Counted from the first letter of the stretch, positions 1 to 9,453 are shown. The stretch: 64,000 bases of DNA from Sinorhizobium sp. B11 (GCA_039725955.1 CP091034.1:372001-436000); one strand, 5' to 3'. Notes: generated by a model not told the origin, from the sequence alone. Program-made: numbers and translations.

Positions 1-1
1 G

Positions 2-424
2 GGCAAGGCATGGTGGGTGCCGAAGCTGCTCGATCACGAGCTCATGCATGCGGCCGCCCAGACGCTTGTCGGCAAACATGATTTTTCCACCTTTCGTTCG
101 GCACACTGCCAGGCAAACAGCCCTGTGCGCACGCTCGACCGACTGGATGTGACCCGCAATGGCGAGCTGATCGAAATCCGCGCCACGGCCCAGAGCTTCC
201 TGCACAACCAGATCCGCTCATTCGCTGGAACGCTGAAGCTTGCAGGCGAGGGCAAGTGGACGCCTGAGGACGTGCGGGCAGCACTTGAGGCGCGTGATCG
301 CAAGGCTTGTGGCCCCGTGGCCCCGCCCGATGGGCTCTATTTCATGCAGGTGGACTATCCGGAAGTGATCATCGACCGGCGCAAACACGCGGATGAAAAC
401 GATAACGACGACGATCTATCATGA
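2..424 (+). CDS. truA: tRNA pseudouridine synthase A, C-terminal part (5' end outside window)
   Basis: TruA isomerises uridines 38-40 in the anticodon arm of many tRNAs, in the cytoplasm. Only about the last 140 residues are present; the frame is open to the left edge, so the catalytic Asp lies outside the window. Visible family signatures are the stretch [12 protein letters not shown] and the segment [13 protein letters not shown], which corresponds to the conserved FLxHQVR block of TruA; here it reads NQIRS. The protein ends with an acidic tail rich in Asp and Asn. dapE and dapD lie nearby on the opposite strand, a neighbourhood common in Rhizobiaceae. The family call is firm; the true start cannot be given. 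Confidence 0.93.
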   Translation, partial: GKAWWVPKLLDHELMHAAAQTLVGKHDFSTFRSAHCQANSPVRTLDRLDVTRNGELIEIRATAQSFLHNQIRSFAGTLKLAGEGKWTPEDVRAALEARDRKACGPVAPPDGLYFMQVDYPEVIIDRRKHADENDNDDDLS

Positions 425-489
425 TCCGGCCTGTGGCGCGCATCGGGACCTTCGTCAAAGAAGACGGTGGACTCGTCAACCCGTGCTGA

Positions 490-1086
490 TTACCCCGCAG
501 AGATGCCGAGGAAGCTGAACAGATATTCTGACACTATCATCGGCGGCACCATAAGCGCCAAGGTGAGACCGCCGACCGTTAGAACTTGTCCGGGGCAGAT
601 CATCCGCAGAACACGCGCCAGCGCGAAGATTTGTGCGAGTGCACTAACTAGGAGCAGCAATCGTACGATGTCGATTGAACCTGGCATGAAAAAGACAAGC
701 GCCAGCAGCAATCCGTTGATGTAAGCGAGTGGCACGTTGAGCCAATTGACACCCACGATGAGAGGCGCGAAACGCTCCCCCATGCGCAAGGCATACAATA
801 GCAGGCCAGCAATGATCAGCGGCACGATCCAGCTGCTGAGTTCGATCAGCCCTAGGCGGAAATAGAAGGTAAAACCGACATCAGCCTCTGGCGGCATCGA
901 TCTGAGATAGCCGTCGCGCAACGTAAGCCAGGTGATTCCCGTTGGCGGCAGGCACCAGAGGATCGCCCAGAAGGAACGGTTGACACCGCGATCCGATATG
1001 TCGAGGAAGCGGAATCCGCGCGGATCGAGCTTGATCAGCAGCCAGATGCCGGCGAGATAATATTGAACCTCTCTAAAGCCCGGCAT
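490..1086 (-). CDS. conserved multi-span membrane protein of unknown function
   Basis: A 198-residue hydrophobic protein with about five predicted membrane segments, including the regions around WAILWCLPPTGITWL, LSSWIVPLIIAGLLLYAL and a long hydrophobic C-terminal half. I recognise no enzymatic motif. The ATG at 1086 is preferred over an in-frame TTG at 1092. The start lies 14 bases inside the dapE 3' end (dapE stop at 1073-1075), so the two genes overlap and are probably translationally coupled in one minus-strand unit. This suggests expression with dapE, but no function follows from that. The gene is real judging by length, coupling and membrane-protein composition. Confidence 0.75.
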   Translation of the reverse strand: MPGFREVQYYLAGIWLLIKLDPRGFRFLDISDRGVNRSFWAILWCLPPTGITWLTLRDGYLRSMPPEADVGFTFYFRLGLIELSSWIVPLIIAGLLLYALRMGERFAPLIVGVNWLNVPLAYINGLLLALVFFMPGSIDIVRLLLLVSALAQIFALARVLRMICPGQVLTVGGLTLALMVPPMIVSEYLFSFLGISAG

Positions 1087-2266
1087 TCGCAAACCATCGT
1101 TCGATGAAGGTCTCGTAGATCGCCGTCAGCGTCTCCAGATCTGCAACGGCGACGCGTTCGTCGACCATGTGCATGGTCTGGCCGACAAGGCCGAATTCCA
1201 CGACCGGGCAATAGTCCTTGATGAAGCGCGCGTCCGAAGTGCCGCCCGTTGTCGAGAGCGCCGGCGATGCGCCGGTGATGGCTTCGACTGCGGAGGAAAG
1301 CGAGGCGATCAGCGCATTGTTGCGTGTCAGGAAGACATGGCTCGGGCGATCCGCCCATATGATCTCGTATTTCACCGGCTCGCGGCCCGGCCGCAATGCA
1401 CCGTCTGCGGCTGCCACATTGAGCCGCCTGATGATCTCGGCCTGCAGCGTATCGGCCGTCCACGTATCGTTGAAGCGGATATTGAAGCTCGCGGAAGCCT
1501 TGGCCGGAATGACGTTGGTCGCCGGATTGCCGACATCGATGGTCGTCACTTCGAGGTTGGACGGCTGGAAATCGTCGGTCCCGGCGTCGAACGGTGGGTC
1601 CATCAGCGCCTGCGTCAGCTGCAGCATCCCTCGCACCGGATTGTCAGCAAGATGTGGATAGGCGGCATGGCCCTGCACGCCATGCACGATGATCTTGCCG
1701 GAGAGGGAGCCGCGTCGGCCGATCTTGATCATGTCGCCAAGTTTGTTGGGATTGGTCGGCTCGCCGACCACGCAGGCATCCCAGGTCTCGCCGCGTTCGG
1801 CTGCCCATTGCAGAAGCTTGATCGTACCGTTGATCGACGGGCCTTCCTCGTCGCCTGTGATCAGGAAGGAAATCGAGCCCTTCGGCGGGCCATGTCTTTC
1901 GACATGGCGGGCAACGGCTGCTGCAAAGCAGGCAACGCCTCCCTTCATGTCCACTGCGCCACGGCCGAAAAGCTCGCCATCGGCGATCTCGGCGGCAAAG
2001 GGCGGGTGGGTCCATGCGCCTTCATCTCCCACCGGCACGACGTCTGTATGCCCCGCAAACATCAGATGCGGCCCCTCGGTTCCGAGGCGGGCATAGAGAT
2101 TCTCAACGTCGGGCGTGCCGGCCTCTTTCGCAACCATCCGGTCGACTTTGAAACCGAGCGGCGAAAGCATGGCTTCCAGCGCAGATAGCGCTCCGCCTTC
2201 CGCCGGCGTCACGGACGGGCAGCGGATCAATGTCTGAAGGTTGGCAACAGGATTCGTAGCGGTCAT
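1073..2266 (-). CDS. dapE: succinyl-diaminopimelate desuccinylase
   Basis: DapE hydrolyses N-succinyl-LL-2,6-diaminopimelate to LL-diaminopimelate and succinate in the lysine/peptidoglycan precursor pathway. The 397-residue protein matches the family length. Metal ligands are visible: His73 in AGHTDVVPVGD, Asp106 in GRGAVDMKGG, and the Glu140-Glu141 pair in ITGDEEG, with the M20-type STTGGTSDARF segment near the C-terminus. An in-frame start at 2329 exists, but MTATNPVANL at 2266 gives the expected N-terminus. dapD lies just upstream on the same strand (about 100 bases), so succinylation and desuccinylation genes probably belong to one unit. The membrane-protein gene downstream overlaps its end. 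Confidence 0.96.
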   Translation of the reverse strand: MTATNPVANLQTLIRCPSVTPAEGGALSALEAMLSPLGFKVDRMVAKEAGTPDVENLYARLGTEGPHLMFAGHTDVVPVGDEGAWTHPPFAAEIADGELFGRGAVDMKGGVACFAAAVARHVERHGPPKGSISFLITGDEEGPSINGTIKLLQWAAERGETWDACVVGEPTNPNKLGDMIKIGRRGSLSGKIIVHGVQGHAAYPHLADNPVRGMLQLTQALMDPPFDAGTDDFQPSNLEVTTIDVGNPATNVIPAKASASFNIRFNDTWTADTLQAEIIRRLNVAAADGALRPGREPVKYEIIWADRPSHVFLTRNNALIASLSSAVEAITGASPALSTTGGTSDARFIKDYCPVVEFGLVGQTMHMVDERVAVADLETLTAIYETFIERWFANAGL

Positions 2267-2369
2267 GGCGGTGGAATTATCCGGTGGGAATGGCAAAGAC
2301 GTGGCAAGGCGTGAGCTCGCCTTGCCCAAAAAGACGCCGATTGTTTACCGAATCAATATCGGGCTGTCA

Positions 2370-3227
2370 TCAATCTCTGAGCAGTTCGTTGATGCCGGTC
2401 TTGGAACGGGTCTGCTCGTCGACGCGCTTGACGATCACGGCGCAATAGAGGTTCGGCGCCGGCTGGCCGTTCGCCATCGTCTTGTCGGATGGCAGCGAGC
2501 CCGCAACAACGACCGAATAGGGCGGCACTTCGCCATAGGTGATCTCGCCGCTGGCCCGATCGACGATCTTGGTGGACTTGCCGATGAAGACGCCCATGCC
2601 GAGCACCGAGCCTTCACGCACGATGCAGCCTTCGACCACTTCCGAACGGGCGCCGATGAAGCAATTGTCTTCGATGATCGTCGGGCCGGCCTGCATCGGC
2701 TCCAGAACACCGCCGATGCCGACGCCGCCGGAAAGATGCACATGCTTGCCGATCTGTGCACAGGAGCCGACAGTCGCCCAGGTGTCGACCATCGTTCCTT
2801 CGCCGATATAGGCGCCGAGATTGACGAAGGACGGCATCAGGATGGCGTTCGGGGCGATATAGGCCGAGCGGCGCACGACCGCGTTCGGCACGGCCCGGAA
2901 GCCGGCGGCGCGGAACTGGTTCTCGCCCCAGCCTTCGAACTTCGAGGGAACCTTGTCCCACCAGGTTGCCTGACCAGGACCGCCCTTGACGACTTCCATG
3001 TCGTTGAGGCGGAAGGAAAGCAGCACGGCCTTCTTCAGCCACTGATTGACTTTCCAGGCGCCGTCGGCGCCGCGCTCGGCCACGCGCACCTTGCCCTCGT
3101 CGAGCAGGTTGAGAGCCGCCTCGACCGCATCGCGCACTTCACCCTTCGTCGACGTGTTCACATTGTCGCGATTGTCGAAGGCAGTTTCGAGGGTCTTTTC
3201 GAGGGATGCGAGGTCGGTGGCGCTCAT
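2370..3227 (-). CDS. dapD: 2,3,4,5-tetrahydropyridine-2,6-dicarboxylate N-succinyltransferase
   Basis: DapD transfers succinyl from succinyl-CoA to tetrahydrodipicolinate in lysine/DAP synthesis; family members are cytoplasmic trimers. The 285-residue product carries the left-handed beta-helix hexapeptide region in its second half (for example [48 protein letters not shown]), and the conserved [20 protein letters not shown] block before it. The length is typical for alphaproteobacteria. It lies directly upstream of dapE on the same strand. The region to its right (3228-3422) is a divergent promoter region shared with the LOG-family gene. Confidence 0.97.
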   Translation of the reverse strand: MSATDLASLEKTLETAFDNRDNVNTSTKGEVRDAVEAALNLLDEGKVRVAERGADGAWKVNQWLKKAVLLSFRLNDMEVVKGGPGQATWWDKVPSKFEGWGENQFRAAGFRAVPNAVVRRSAYIAPNAILMPSFVNLGAYIGEGTMVDTWATVGSCAQIGKHVHLSGGVGIGGVLEPMQAGPTIIEDNCFIGARSEVVEGCIVREGSVLGMGVFIGKSTKIVDRASGEITYGEVPPYSVVVAGSLPSDKTMANGQPAPNLYCAVIVKRVDEQTRSKTGINELLRD

Positions 3228-3422
3228 GAGAATTCCTTAAACTTCGATCTTTATCGTGGAGACGACGGAGTCTCCGGAATTGCGGTTGGCGGGTTTTCAC
3301 CCGATCTATAGCATGCGCCCGTAAAATGGAATGATTTTTCGGACAAGATCATATCTGGATTCAAGGCGTTATAGCGACATATCCGGTCACTTATGGCCGG
3401 TGATACTGAAAGGCATTTCGAT

Positions 3423-4295
3423 ATGGCAAAGGCAAGAAACGGCGGCGGACGGCGCAAGGATGGCGTCTGGGACCCGTTGAAGAGCAGTTCGAGCGACAGG
3501 CAGCGTGCGGAAGCGGTTCCGAAGACGCCACAGACGCTCTCGCCGGCCTATCGCCTTGCATATGTGGACGAGGATTTCCTCTGCCGCGAGGAGCTGCGCC
3601 CGATCCGCCTGCAGCTCGAGCTCCTCAAGGTCGAGATGATGATGGCCGAGCGCGGCATCAAGTCGACGGTCGTCCTGTTCGGCGGCGCGCGCATTCCGGC
3701 CCCCGGCCAGAGCGCCTGGGCCGCCCGCAACGAAACCCAGCGCGCAAGCCTCGAAGCCGCATCGGTCTATTATGATGAGGCCCGCAAGTTCGCCCGCCTT
3801 TGCTCACGCTATGCTGCCGGCTTCGATTTCCACGAATATGTCGTCGTCACCGGTGGCGGTCCCGGCGTCATGGAGGCGGGAAATCGGGGCGCGGCGGATG
3901 AAGGAGCACCTTCGATCGGCCTCAATATCGTGCTGCCGCACGAACAGGCGCCGAATGCCTATGTGACGCCCGAACTCAGCTTCAATTTCCACTATTTTGC
4001 AATCCGCAAAATGCATTTCATGGTGCGCGCCAAGGCAATTGCAGTCTTCCCGGGCGGCTTCGGCACGATGGACGAATTCTTCGAATGCCTGACGCTGATC
4101 CAGACAGGCCGCATGGAGCGCATCCCGCTGCTGCTCTTCGGCTCGAAATTCTGGCACAGCATCATCAATTTCGATGCGCTCGCCGAATTCGGAACGATCG
4201 CCCCCGAGGACGTGAACCTGATCAGTTTCGTCGATACTGCCGACGAGGCCTGGAAGATCGTCCAGGAATTCTACGAGCACCGGGAAGGCCACTAG
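3423..4295 (+). CDS. LOG-family (TIGR00730-type) Rossmann protein, possible cytokinin-nucleoside monophosphate phosphoribohydrolase
   Basis: A 290-residue protein of the LOG/lysine-decarboxylase-like family. The diagnostic motif PGGFGTMDEFFE is present near residue 210, and VVVTGGGPGVMEAGNRGA near residue 145 forms the nucleotide-binding loop. Known LOG proteins release free cytokinin or related bases from nucleoside monophosphates; others act on different NMPs, so the substrate is not determined here. The N-terminal 90 residues before the Rossmann core make it the longer class of LOG protein. I chose ATG 3423 because GAAAGG lies about 10 bases upstream; an ATG at 3393 would add ten residues. 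It is divergent from dapD and ends before a shared hairpin. Confidence 0.85.
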   Translation: MAKARNGGGRRKDGVWDPLKSSSSDRQRAEAVPKTPQTLSPAYRLAYVDEDFLCREELRPIRLQLELLKVEMMMAERGIKSTVVLFGGARIPAPGQSAWAARNETQRASLEAASVYYDEARKFARLCSRYAAGFDFHEYVVVTGGGPGVMEAGNRGAADEGAPSIGLNIVLPHEQAPNAYVTPELSFNFHYFAIRKMHFMVRAKAIAVFPGGFGTMDEFFECLTLIQTGRMERIPLLLFGSKFWHSIINFDALAEFGTIAPEDVNLISFVDTADEAWKIVQEFYEHREGH

Positions 4296-4312
4296 GCTCT
4301 GACTCCTGGCAA

Positions 4313-4346
4313 CGAAAAACCCTCTTCCCATAAGGTGGGAAGAGGG
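4313..4346. terminator. rho-independent terminator, mainly for the minus-strand EF-hand gene
   Basis: The arms CCCTCTTCCCA and TGGGAAGAGGG (4320-4330 and 4336-4346) form a perfect 11-bp stem. An A-run at 4314-4319 becomes a T-tract when read on the minus strand, so the orientation suits the EF-hand gene ending at 4402. The stem also lies just after the LOG gene stop and could slow transcription from that side. Confidence 0.75.
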
Positions 4347-4401
4347 CTCCTGATGAGGGGCAAACCCCTCGCGATGAACTGCTTGCGGTTCGGTCATCCC
4401 T

Positions 4402-5034
4402 TCAGAGGAAGGGCTGGTCCGGCATGTCGTCGATCGAGATCACGCCGTCTTTGTTGCGGTCCATGCGATCGAAGAACTTGTTGAAGGCGGTTTCCGCTTC
4501 CTGCTTGCTGATCTGGCCGTTCTGGTCGGTGTCGATGCGGCCCATCATCATTGCCATGAAGCGGTCATTGCCATGCATCCAGTGGTGACCGTCGCGGCCA
4601 TGACGGCCATGGTTTTTGTCGTCGCCGGCCTGCGGCGCCGCATTCTGATCCCCATCGCCCTGCTTGGCTGAGACCGCTTCACGACGCGCCTTGAACTGTG
4701 CTTCGCGGTACGCGCGGATTTCGCCTGGCGTCAGCGAGCCGTCATGGTTGGTATCGATGGCGGCGAAGATCTTCTCCATGCCATCGGTCGCCTCCTGCTT
4801 GGTAATCTTTCCGTCCTTGTTGGTGTCGAACTGTTTCAGCATGCGCACGAAGACGATGTCGCGGAAGGCAGCACCACGCGGACCACCCATCATGCCCCAG
4901 CCCATCTGGCCATGATGTCCCGGACGGTCGGGTCGATCCGGCCGGTCTCTTGGTGCGGCGAAGCTCACCCCGGCAGCGGCGCCGAGGAGAAGAACAGAGG
5001 AAAGAGCCGTCAGAATAAGCTTGTTGCGGTGCAT
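4402..5034 (-). CDS. exported EF-hand calcium-binding protein
   Basis: A 210-residue protein with a clear signal peptide (residues 1-26, cleavage after VSFA) and four EF-hand loops in two pairs. The loops start DTNKDGKITKQE and DTNHDGSLTPGE in the first pair, and DTDQNGQISKQE and DRNKDGVISIDD in the second. A linker rich in His, Gly and Asp separates the pairs. The family is common in rhizobia as small periplasmic Ca2+-binding proteins without a defined role; calcium buffering or sensing in the envelope is an inference. The spacing of Asp/Asn ligands looks intact in all four loops. A strong hairpin terminator follows the gene. Confidence 0.88.
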   Translation of the reverse strand: MHRNKLILTALSSVLLLGAAAGVSFAAPRDRPDRPDRPGHHGQMGWGMMGGPRGAAFRDIVFVRMLKQFDTNKDGKITKQEATDGMEKIFAAIDTNHDGSLTPGEIRAYREAQFKARREAVSAKQGDGDQNAAPQAGDDKNHGRHGRDGHHWMHGNDRFMAMMMGRIDTDQNGQISKQEAETAFNKFFDRMDRNKDGVISIDDMPDQPFL

Positions 5035-5135
5035 GATTGCATCCTTTCGTAGGGTGTCCCTCGACCACGAAAGGTAGGTCCGAACCGCGCCCGGACCCAG
5101 TTAAACATCTGTAAGATGGATGAAACTTTGGTAAG

Positions 5136-5843
5136 CTAGGCCGTAATCTTCTTAAGGAAATCAGCAAGATCGTCGGTGACGAAATCGATGTGGTCATCTT
5201 CGCCGCTGGTCTTTTCCCACCATTCGACGACGGTCTCTTCCAGGTTGCGCGGCACCAGCAGAACGGTCTGCATGCCGAGTGCCTTCGGCACGGTGAGATT
5301 GCGAGGCAGGTCTTCGAACATCGCAGCCTTGTTCGTCTCGATCTTCTTCAGCGCCATGAACTTGTCATAGGTCGCCTGCGCCGGTTTCGGCAGGTAGTCT
5401 GCCGCGACGATGTCGAAGATATCGTCGAAATGATCGAGAATGCCGAGTGCGCCGGCAGCTGCCTGTGCATGCGGGACGCTGCCATTGGTGAAGATGAACT
5501 TACGGCCCGGCAGGGCCTTGATTGCGTCGGCAAGGTCCGGATGCGGGGTCAGCGATGAATAGTCGATCGCATGCGCCTTTTCGAGGAAATCGTTGGGATC
5601 GACCCCGTGATGGATCATCAGCCCCTGTAGCGTCGTGCCATGATCGAGATAATATTGCTTCTGCAGCCTGCGCGCCTCGTCGTGCTCCATCTGCAGGAGC
5701 GCGGAGACATAAGCCGTCATGTTCTTGTCGATCTGCGCGAAGAGATTGACATGATGCGGATAGAGCGTGTTGTCGAGGTCGAAGACCCATTCGGTCACGT
5801 GCTCGAAATCATTTTTGGTAGGCGTGCGGTCGATCTTTGTCAT
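5136..5843 (-). CDS. HAD-superfamily pyrimidine 5'-nucleotidase
   Basis: A 235-residue HAD phosphatase of the pyrimidine 5'-nucleotidase / Sdt1-like subfamily, which dephosphorylates UMP/CMP-type nucleotides in characterised members. Motif I is seen as VFDLDNTLYPHH (nucleophile in the first Asp), motif II as FTNGS, and motif III/IV in the PKPAQATYDKF and MFEDLPRNL segments. The alphaproteobacterial form often sits beside argB and the dap genes, as here. The start at 5843 (MTKIDRTPTK) is preferred; an upstream in-frame start at 5879 adds twelve basic residues without a convincing ribosome site. The substrate is inferred from the subfamily only. Confidence 0.87.
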   Translation of the reverse strand: MTKIDRTPTKNDFEHVTEWVFDLDNTLYPHHVNLFAQIDKNMTAYVSALLQMEHDEARRLQKQYYLDHGTTLQGLMIHHGVDPNDFLEKAHAIDYSSLTPHPDLADAIKALPGRKFIFTNGSVPHAQAAAGALGILDHFDDIFDIVAADYLPKPAQATYDKFMALKKIETNKAAMFEDLPRNLTVPKALGMQTVLLVPRNLEETVVEWWEKTSGEDDHIDFVTDDLADFLKKITA

Positions 5844-6030
5844 AGCCGCTCTTATCGCATGGCCGCGGCGGGAAACCAAAGGCTTTCGCTAGCAGGTCCG
5901 GCCCAGCGAGGTCCTCCCAAAAAAGACACCGGATTTTCACAACTTTAGAGAGATTTTGGCCGACTTTCGCCATCGATAACTGGTGATCTCTGCCTGCGTC
6001 AGACAGGGGGACCCGCAAGGGTAAAGTCGC

Positions 6031-7560
6031 ATGAAGATCGTTCTGATAAACCCGCCGCATACCGCGATCGGCAGCCGTATTCCCGATGATCATCTTCCGC
6101 CGCTCGGCCTTCTTTCGGTTGGAGGTCCTCTGATCGACGATGGTCATGCCGTAAGCCTCATCGATGCCGAATTCGGGCCGATGACGGTTGCGGACATCGT
6201 CAGCCGGGTGGTGGCTGACAGTCCCGATCTGGTGCTGATCGGCCATTCGGGCTCGACGTCGGCCCATCCGACTGCTCGAGTGATTGCAGAGGCTATCAAG
6301 AGCAGCAATCCGAAAATCTCCATCATCTATGGCGGCGTATTTCCAACCTATCACTGGCGGGAGGTGCTGGCCGAGACCGAGGCATTCGACGTCCTCGTGC
6401 GCGGCGAGGGTGAGGAAACCATGCGGCGTCTTGCGGATGCGCTAGCGACGAACCGTCCGTTCGCCACGATCCCCGGAATTGCCTTTCGCGATGGCCATGA
6501 CGAAATCCTGGCAACGCAGCCAGCACAGGCGATCGCCGATCTCGATGCCTATCGCGTCGGCTGGGAACTGATCGACCATCGCAACTATAGCTACTGGGGC
6601 GGCAAGCGTGCCGTCGTCATGCAGTTTTCCAGGGGGTGCCCGCATCTTTGCAACTATTGCGGCCAGCGTGGTTTCTGGACCCGCTGGCGTCATCGCTCGC
6701 CGGAGCTTTTCGCCCGAGAGATTGCCAGGCTCTATCGCGAAAAGGGCGTCGAACTCATCAACCTCGCCGATGAAAACCCGACATCCTCGCGAAAAGCCTG
6801 GCTGGCTTTCCTCGAAGCGATGATCGCCGAGAATGTGCCCGTGCAGATCGTCGGCTCGACGCGGGCCGACGATATCGTTCGCGATGCCGATATCCTGCAC
6901 CTTTATCGCAGGGCTGGCATCGTCCGCTGGCTGCTCGGTATGGAAAACACCGATGAGGCGACGCTTGCCTTGATCAAGAAGGGCGGTGCCAAGACAACCG
7001 ACCGGGAAGCGATCCGCCACCTGCGCCGGCACGATATCCTCTCCATGGCGACTTGGGTCGTCGGTTTCGAGGAGGAGAAGCTGAGCGATCTCTGGCGCGG
7101 CTTCCGGCAGTTGCTCTCCTATGATCCCGACCAGATCCAGGCGCTCTATGTGACGCCGCATCGCTGGACGCCCTTCTTCCGCATCGCTCGCGAGCGGCAG
7201 GTGATCGAGGCCGATATCCGCAAATGGGACTATAAGCATCAGGTCCTGAAGATGCGCTATCTCAACCCGATCGTGCTGGTCGCCTGCGTCAAGCTGATCG
7301 AGGTCGCAGTCCAGGCGCGCCCGAAGGCGCTGCTGCGTATTCTCTTCCACCGCGATCCGCAGCAGCGCCATTCCATGCGCTGGTATACGCAGATGGGCCG
7401 CCGCGTCTGGTTTCACGAGATACTCGAATTCTTCTTCCGCCGCCGCCATCTCAAGGAAGGCCCGACCCTTGAGACATTCTGGGGCGCTCCCCAGGATGCA
7501 GAGGAGGAATCGATGCTGCGTCCGCCGCGGCATGTGAAGAGCCTCGACGCTGCGGAATAA
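6031..7560 (+). CDS. B12-binding-domain radical SAM protein (BchE/methyltransferase-like)
   Basis: A 509-residue protein with an N-terminal cobalamin-binding-like domain (residues 1-145, starting IVLINPPH and containing GHSGSTSAHP) followed by a radical SAM domain. The 4Fe-4S ligands are Cys203, Cys207 and Cys210 in RGCPHLCNYCGQRGFW. The C-terminal 150 residues are basic and rich in aromatic residues. Such proteins are often annotated as anaerobic Mg-protoporphyrin cyclase homologues, but there is no photosynthesis or hopanoid gene nearby, so the substrate is unknown. It stands alone between divergent and unrelated genes. The leader directly upstream (about 5990-6030) has a small hairpin GACCCGCAAGGGT, but I see no full cobalamin riboswitch. 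Confidence 0.85.
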   Translation: MKIVLINPPHTAIGSRIPDDHLPPLGLLSVGGPLIDDGHAVSLIDAEFGPMTVADIVSRVVADSPDLVLIGHSGSTSAHPTARVIAEAIKSSNPKISIIYGGVFPTYHWREVLAETEAFDVLVRGEGEETMRRLADALATNRPFATIPGIAFRDGHDEILATQPAQAIADLDAYRVGWELIDHRNYSYWGGKRAVVMQFSRGCPHLCNYCGQRGFWTRWRHRSPELFAREIARLYREKGVELINLADENPTSSRKAWLAFLEAMIAENVPVQIVGSTRADDIVRDADILHLYRRAGIVRWLLGMENTDEATLALIKKGGAKTTDREAIRHLRRHDILSMATWVVGFEEEKLSDLWRGFRQLLSYDPDQIQALYVTPHRWTPFFRIARERQVIEADIRKWDYKHQVLKMRYLNPIVLVACVKLIEVAVQARPKALLRILFHRDPQQRHSMRWYTQMGRRVWFHEILEFFFRRRHLKEGPTLETFWGAPQDAEEESMLRPPRHVKSLDAAE

Positions 7561-7615
7561 AATAGACGCCCGATTTTCGGCGGACGGCTGAGGCGCGGAG
7601 TGCTAGAAAGCCGAC

Positions 7616-8686
7616 ATGCTTTTCGAACGCCCCGACGATGACACTCTCTATGATGCCCTGATCGCCCGCAGCGCCGATTATGAGGGCCAGGCCTATGTCT
7701 GCGTGAAGACGACAGGCATCTTCTGCCGTCTGACCTGTCCGGCGCGCAAGCCGAAGCGGGAAAACACCATCTTCTTCGACACGATCGCCGCCTGCATGCA
7801 TTCGGGCTTCCGCCCATGCCAGCGCTGTAGGCCGCTGGAGCAGCCGGGCCGCGAGCCGATCGTCGACACGCTGCTGACGCGGCTCGACAGCGAACCGGAG
7901 GTGCGCTGGACCGAAGATGAGCTCGTACGCCGGGGCTATGATCCTTCGACCGTGCGCCGCGCCTTCAAGCGGGCGCTCGGCATGACCTTCCACGATATCG
8001 TCCGCTATCGTCGGCTTGGCGAAGCAGCACGGCAGCTTGCCGATGGTGCGCGGGTGATCGATGTGCAGCTCGATGCAGGATATGAATCCCCGAGCGGCTT
8101 TCGCGCCGCTTTTCAGCGGCTGGTCGGCAAGGCGCCGGCGCTTTCGCAAAACCGCGAACTGCTCTTTGCCGACTGGTTCGATACACCGCTCGGACCGATG
8201 ATAGCAGTCGCCGACAAGACGCATCTGCATCTCCTCGAATTTCACGATCGCAAGGCTTTGCCGACCGAACTCGAAGCCCTGCAGAAGCGTGTCCGTTCCT
8301 CGGTCGCGATCGGCCGCACGCCTGCTATCGACCAGATCGAGATGGAGATCAGGGACTATTTCGAAGGGCGGCTGACCACATTCAAGACGCCGCTGGCGCT
8401 TGGCGGCACGCCTTTCGAAAAACATGTCTGGGCAAAGCTCATCGAAATCCCAGTTGGCCAGACGCGCGCCTATGGCGATCTCGCAAGAGAGATGGAAAGG
8501 CCGGAGGTGGTGCGTGCCGTCGGCCGTGCCAACGGCGCCAACCAGCTCGCCATCATCGTGCCCTGTCATCGTATCCTCGGTGCGGATGGTTCACTCACCG
8601 GCTACGGCGGCGGGCTGTGGCGCAAGCAATGGCTGCTGCGGCACGAGGAAAAGATCAGCGGATATAAAATGGAGAGGACAGCATGA
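7616..8686 (+). CDS. ada: bifunctional methylphosphotriester / O6-methylguanine-DNA methyltransferase and AraC-type activator
   Basis: Ada repairs methylated DNA by self-methylation and becomes an activator of the adaptive response. The 356-residue product has all three parts. The N-terminal zinc domain carries Cys37, Cys41, Cys68 and Cys71 (FRPCQRC). An AraC-type HTH spans about residues 85-180. The C-terminal alkyltransferase has the acceptor Cys317 in IVPCHRILG. The length agrees with the family and all key cysteines are intact. The stop overlaps the ATG of the next gene in an ATGA arrangement at 8683-8686, so both are co-transcribed. No ada box was identified with certainty upstream. Confidence 0.95.
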   Translation: MLFERPDDDTLYDALIARSADYEGQAYVCVKTTGIFCRLTCPARKPKRENTIFFDTIAACMHSGFRPCQRCRPLEQPGREPIVDTLLTRLDSEPEVRWTEDELVRRGYDPSTVRRAFKRALGMTFHDIVRYRRLGEAARQLADGARVIDVQLDAGYESPSGFRAAFQRLVGKAPALSQNRELLFADWFDTPLGPMIAVADKTHLHLLEFHDRKALPTELEALQKRVRSSVAIGRTPAIDQIEMEIRDYFEGRLTTFKTPLALGGTPFEKHVWAKLIEIPVGQTRAYGDLAREMERPEVVRAVGRANGANQLAIIVPCHRILGADGSLTGYGGGLWRKQWLLRHEEKISGYKMERTA

Positions 8687-9453
8687 ATCAGACTGAGAAA
8701 GCCGAGTATTTCGGTACGCTGCATCGCAAGGGCACGCCCGTCATTTTATACAACATCTGGGATGCCGGAACGGCCAAGGCCGTGACGGAGGCGGGCGCGA
8801 AGGCGCTCGCGACCGGAAGCTGGTCGGTCGCGGCTGCCAATGGTTATGGCGACGGCCAGAAGCTGCCGATGGATGTGCTGATCGAGACGGCGCGCACGAT
8901 CACCGCCGTCAACGACCTGCCGCTCTCGGTCGATTTCGAAGGCGGCTATTCCACCGAACCCGCCGGCGCCGCGGCCAATGTCGCAAAGCTCATCGAGGCT
9001 GGCGCTATAGGGATCAACTTCGAGGACCAGCGCGTCGGCGAGGCCGGCCTTCATTCTATCGAAGTGCAGGCGGCTCGCATCCGCGCCATCAGGGAAATGG
9101 CGAAGGCGCGAGGCATCAATTTATTCCTCAATGCCCGCACTGATCTCTTCCTTCAGGAAGGTGACGGCTCCAGGCACGCAGGACTGGTGGATGCAGCGAT
9201 CGAGCGTGGCAAGGCCTATGCAGCGGCAGGCGCCAGCGGCTTCTTCGTGCCGGGTCTGATCGAGCCGGCCCTGATCGAAAAGGTCTGCGCCGCATCCTCG
9301 CTGCCGGTCAATATCATGATGAAGGCCGGTGCGCCCGAACCGGCCGATCTTGGAAGGCTCGGTGTTTCGCGCATCAGCTATGGTCCGGGGCCTTATCGGG
9401 CGATGATGGAAAAGCTGAAGGAAGCAGCAGCTGCGATCTATTCGGCCAACTGA
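8683..9453 (+). CDS. isocitrate lyase / PEP mutase superfamily protein
   Basis: A 256-residue TIM-barrel protein of the PEP mutase/isocitrate lyase superfamily. Visible features are the N-terminal YNIWDAGTAKAVTEAG, the DFEGGY segment (metal-binding Asp region), GINFEDQ and NARTDLFL. The family includes PEP mutase, oxaloacetate decarboxylase and methylisocitrate lyase; the catalytic KKCGH-type signature of true isocitrate lyase is not visible, so a carboxy-P or oxaloacetate-type reaction is only an inference. Translation is coupled to ada by a 4-base overlap, a repeated pairing in rhizobia whose reason is unclear. The 3' end overlaps the convergent LysR gene by 16 bases. Confidence 0.85.
   Translation: MNQTEKAEYFGTLHRKGTPVILYNIWDAGTAKAVTEAGAKALATGSWSVAAANGYGDGQKLPMDVLIETARTITAVNDLPLSVDFEGGYSTEPAGAAANVAKLIEAGAIGINFEDQRVGEAGLHSIEVQAARIRAIREMAKARGINLFLNARTDLFLQEGDGSRHAGLVDAAIERGKAYAAAGASGFFVPGLIEPALIEKVCAASSLPVNIMMKAGAPEPADLGRLGVSRISYGPGPYRAMMEKLKEAAAAIYSAN

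Noticed and set aside
3251..3457. 68-codon minus-strand frame between dapD and the LOG gene
   Set aside because: No ribosome site or recognisable family; it overlaps the LOG start and likely promoter region.
5985..6030. Possible cobalamin riboswitch before the radical SAM gene
   Set aside because: Only a small hairpin is present; the B12 box and the long conserved core are absent in this short leader.
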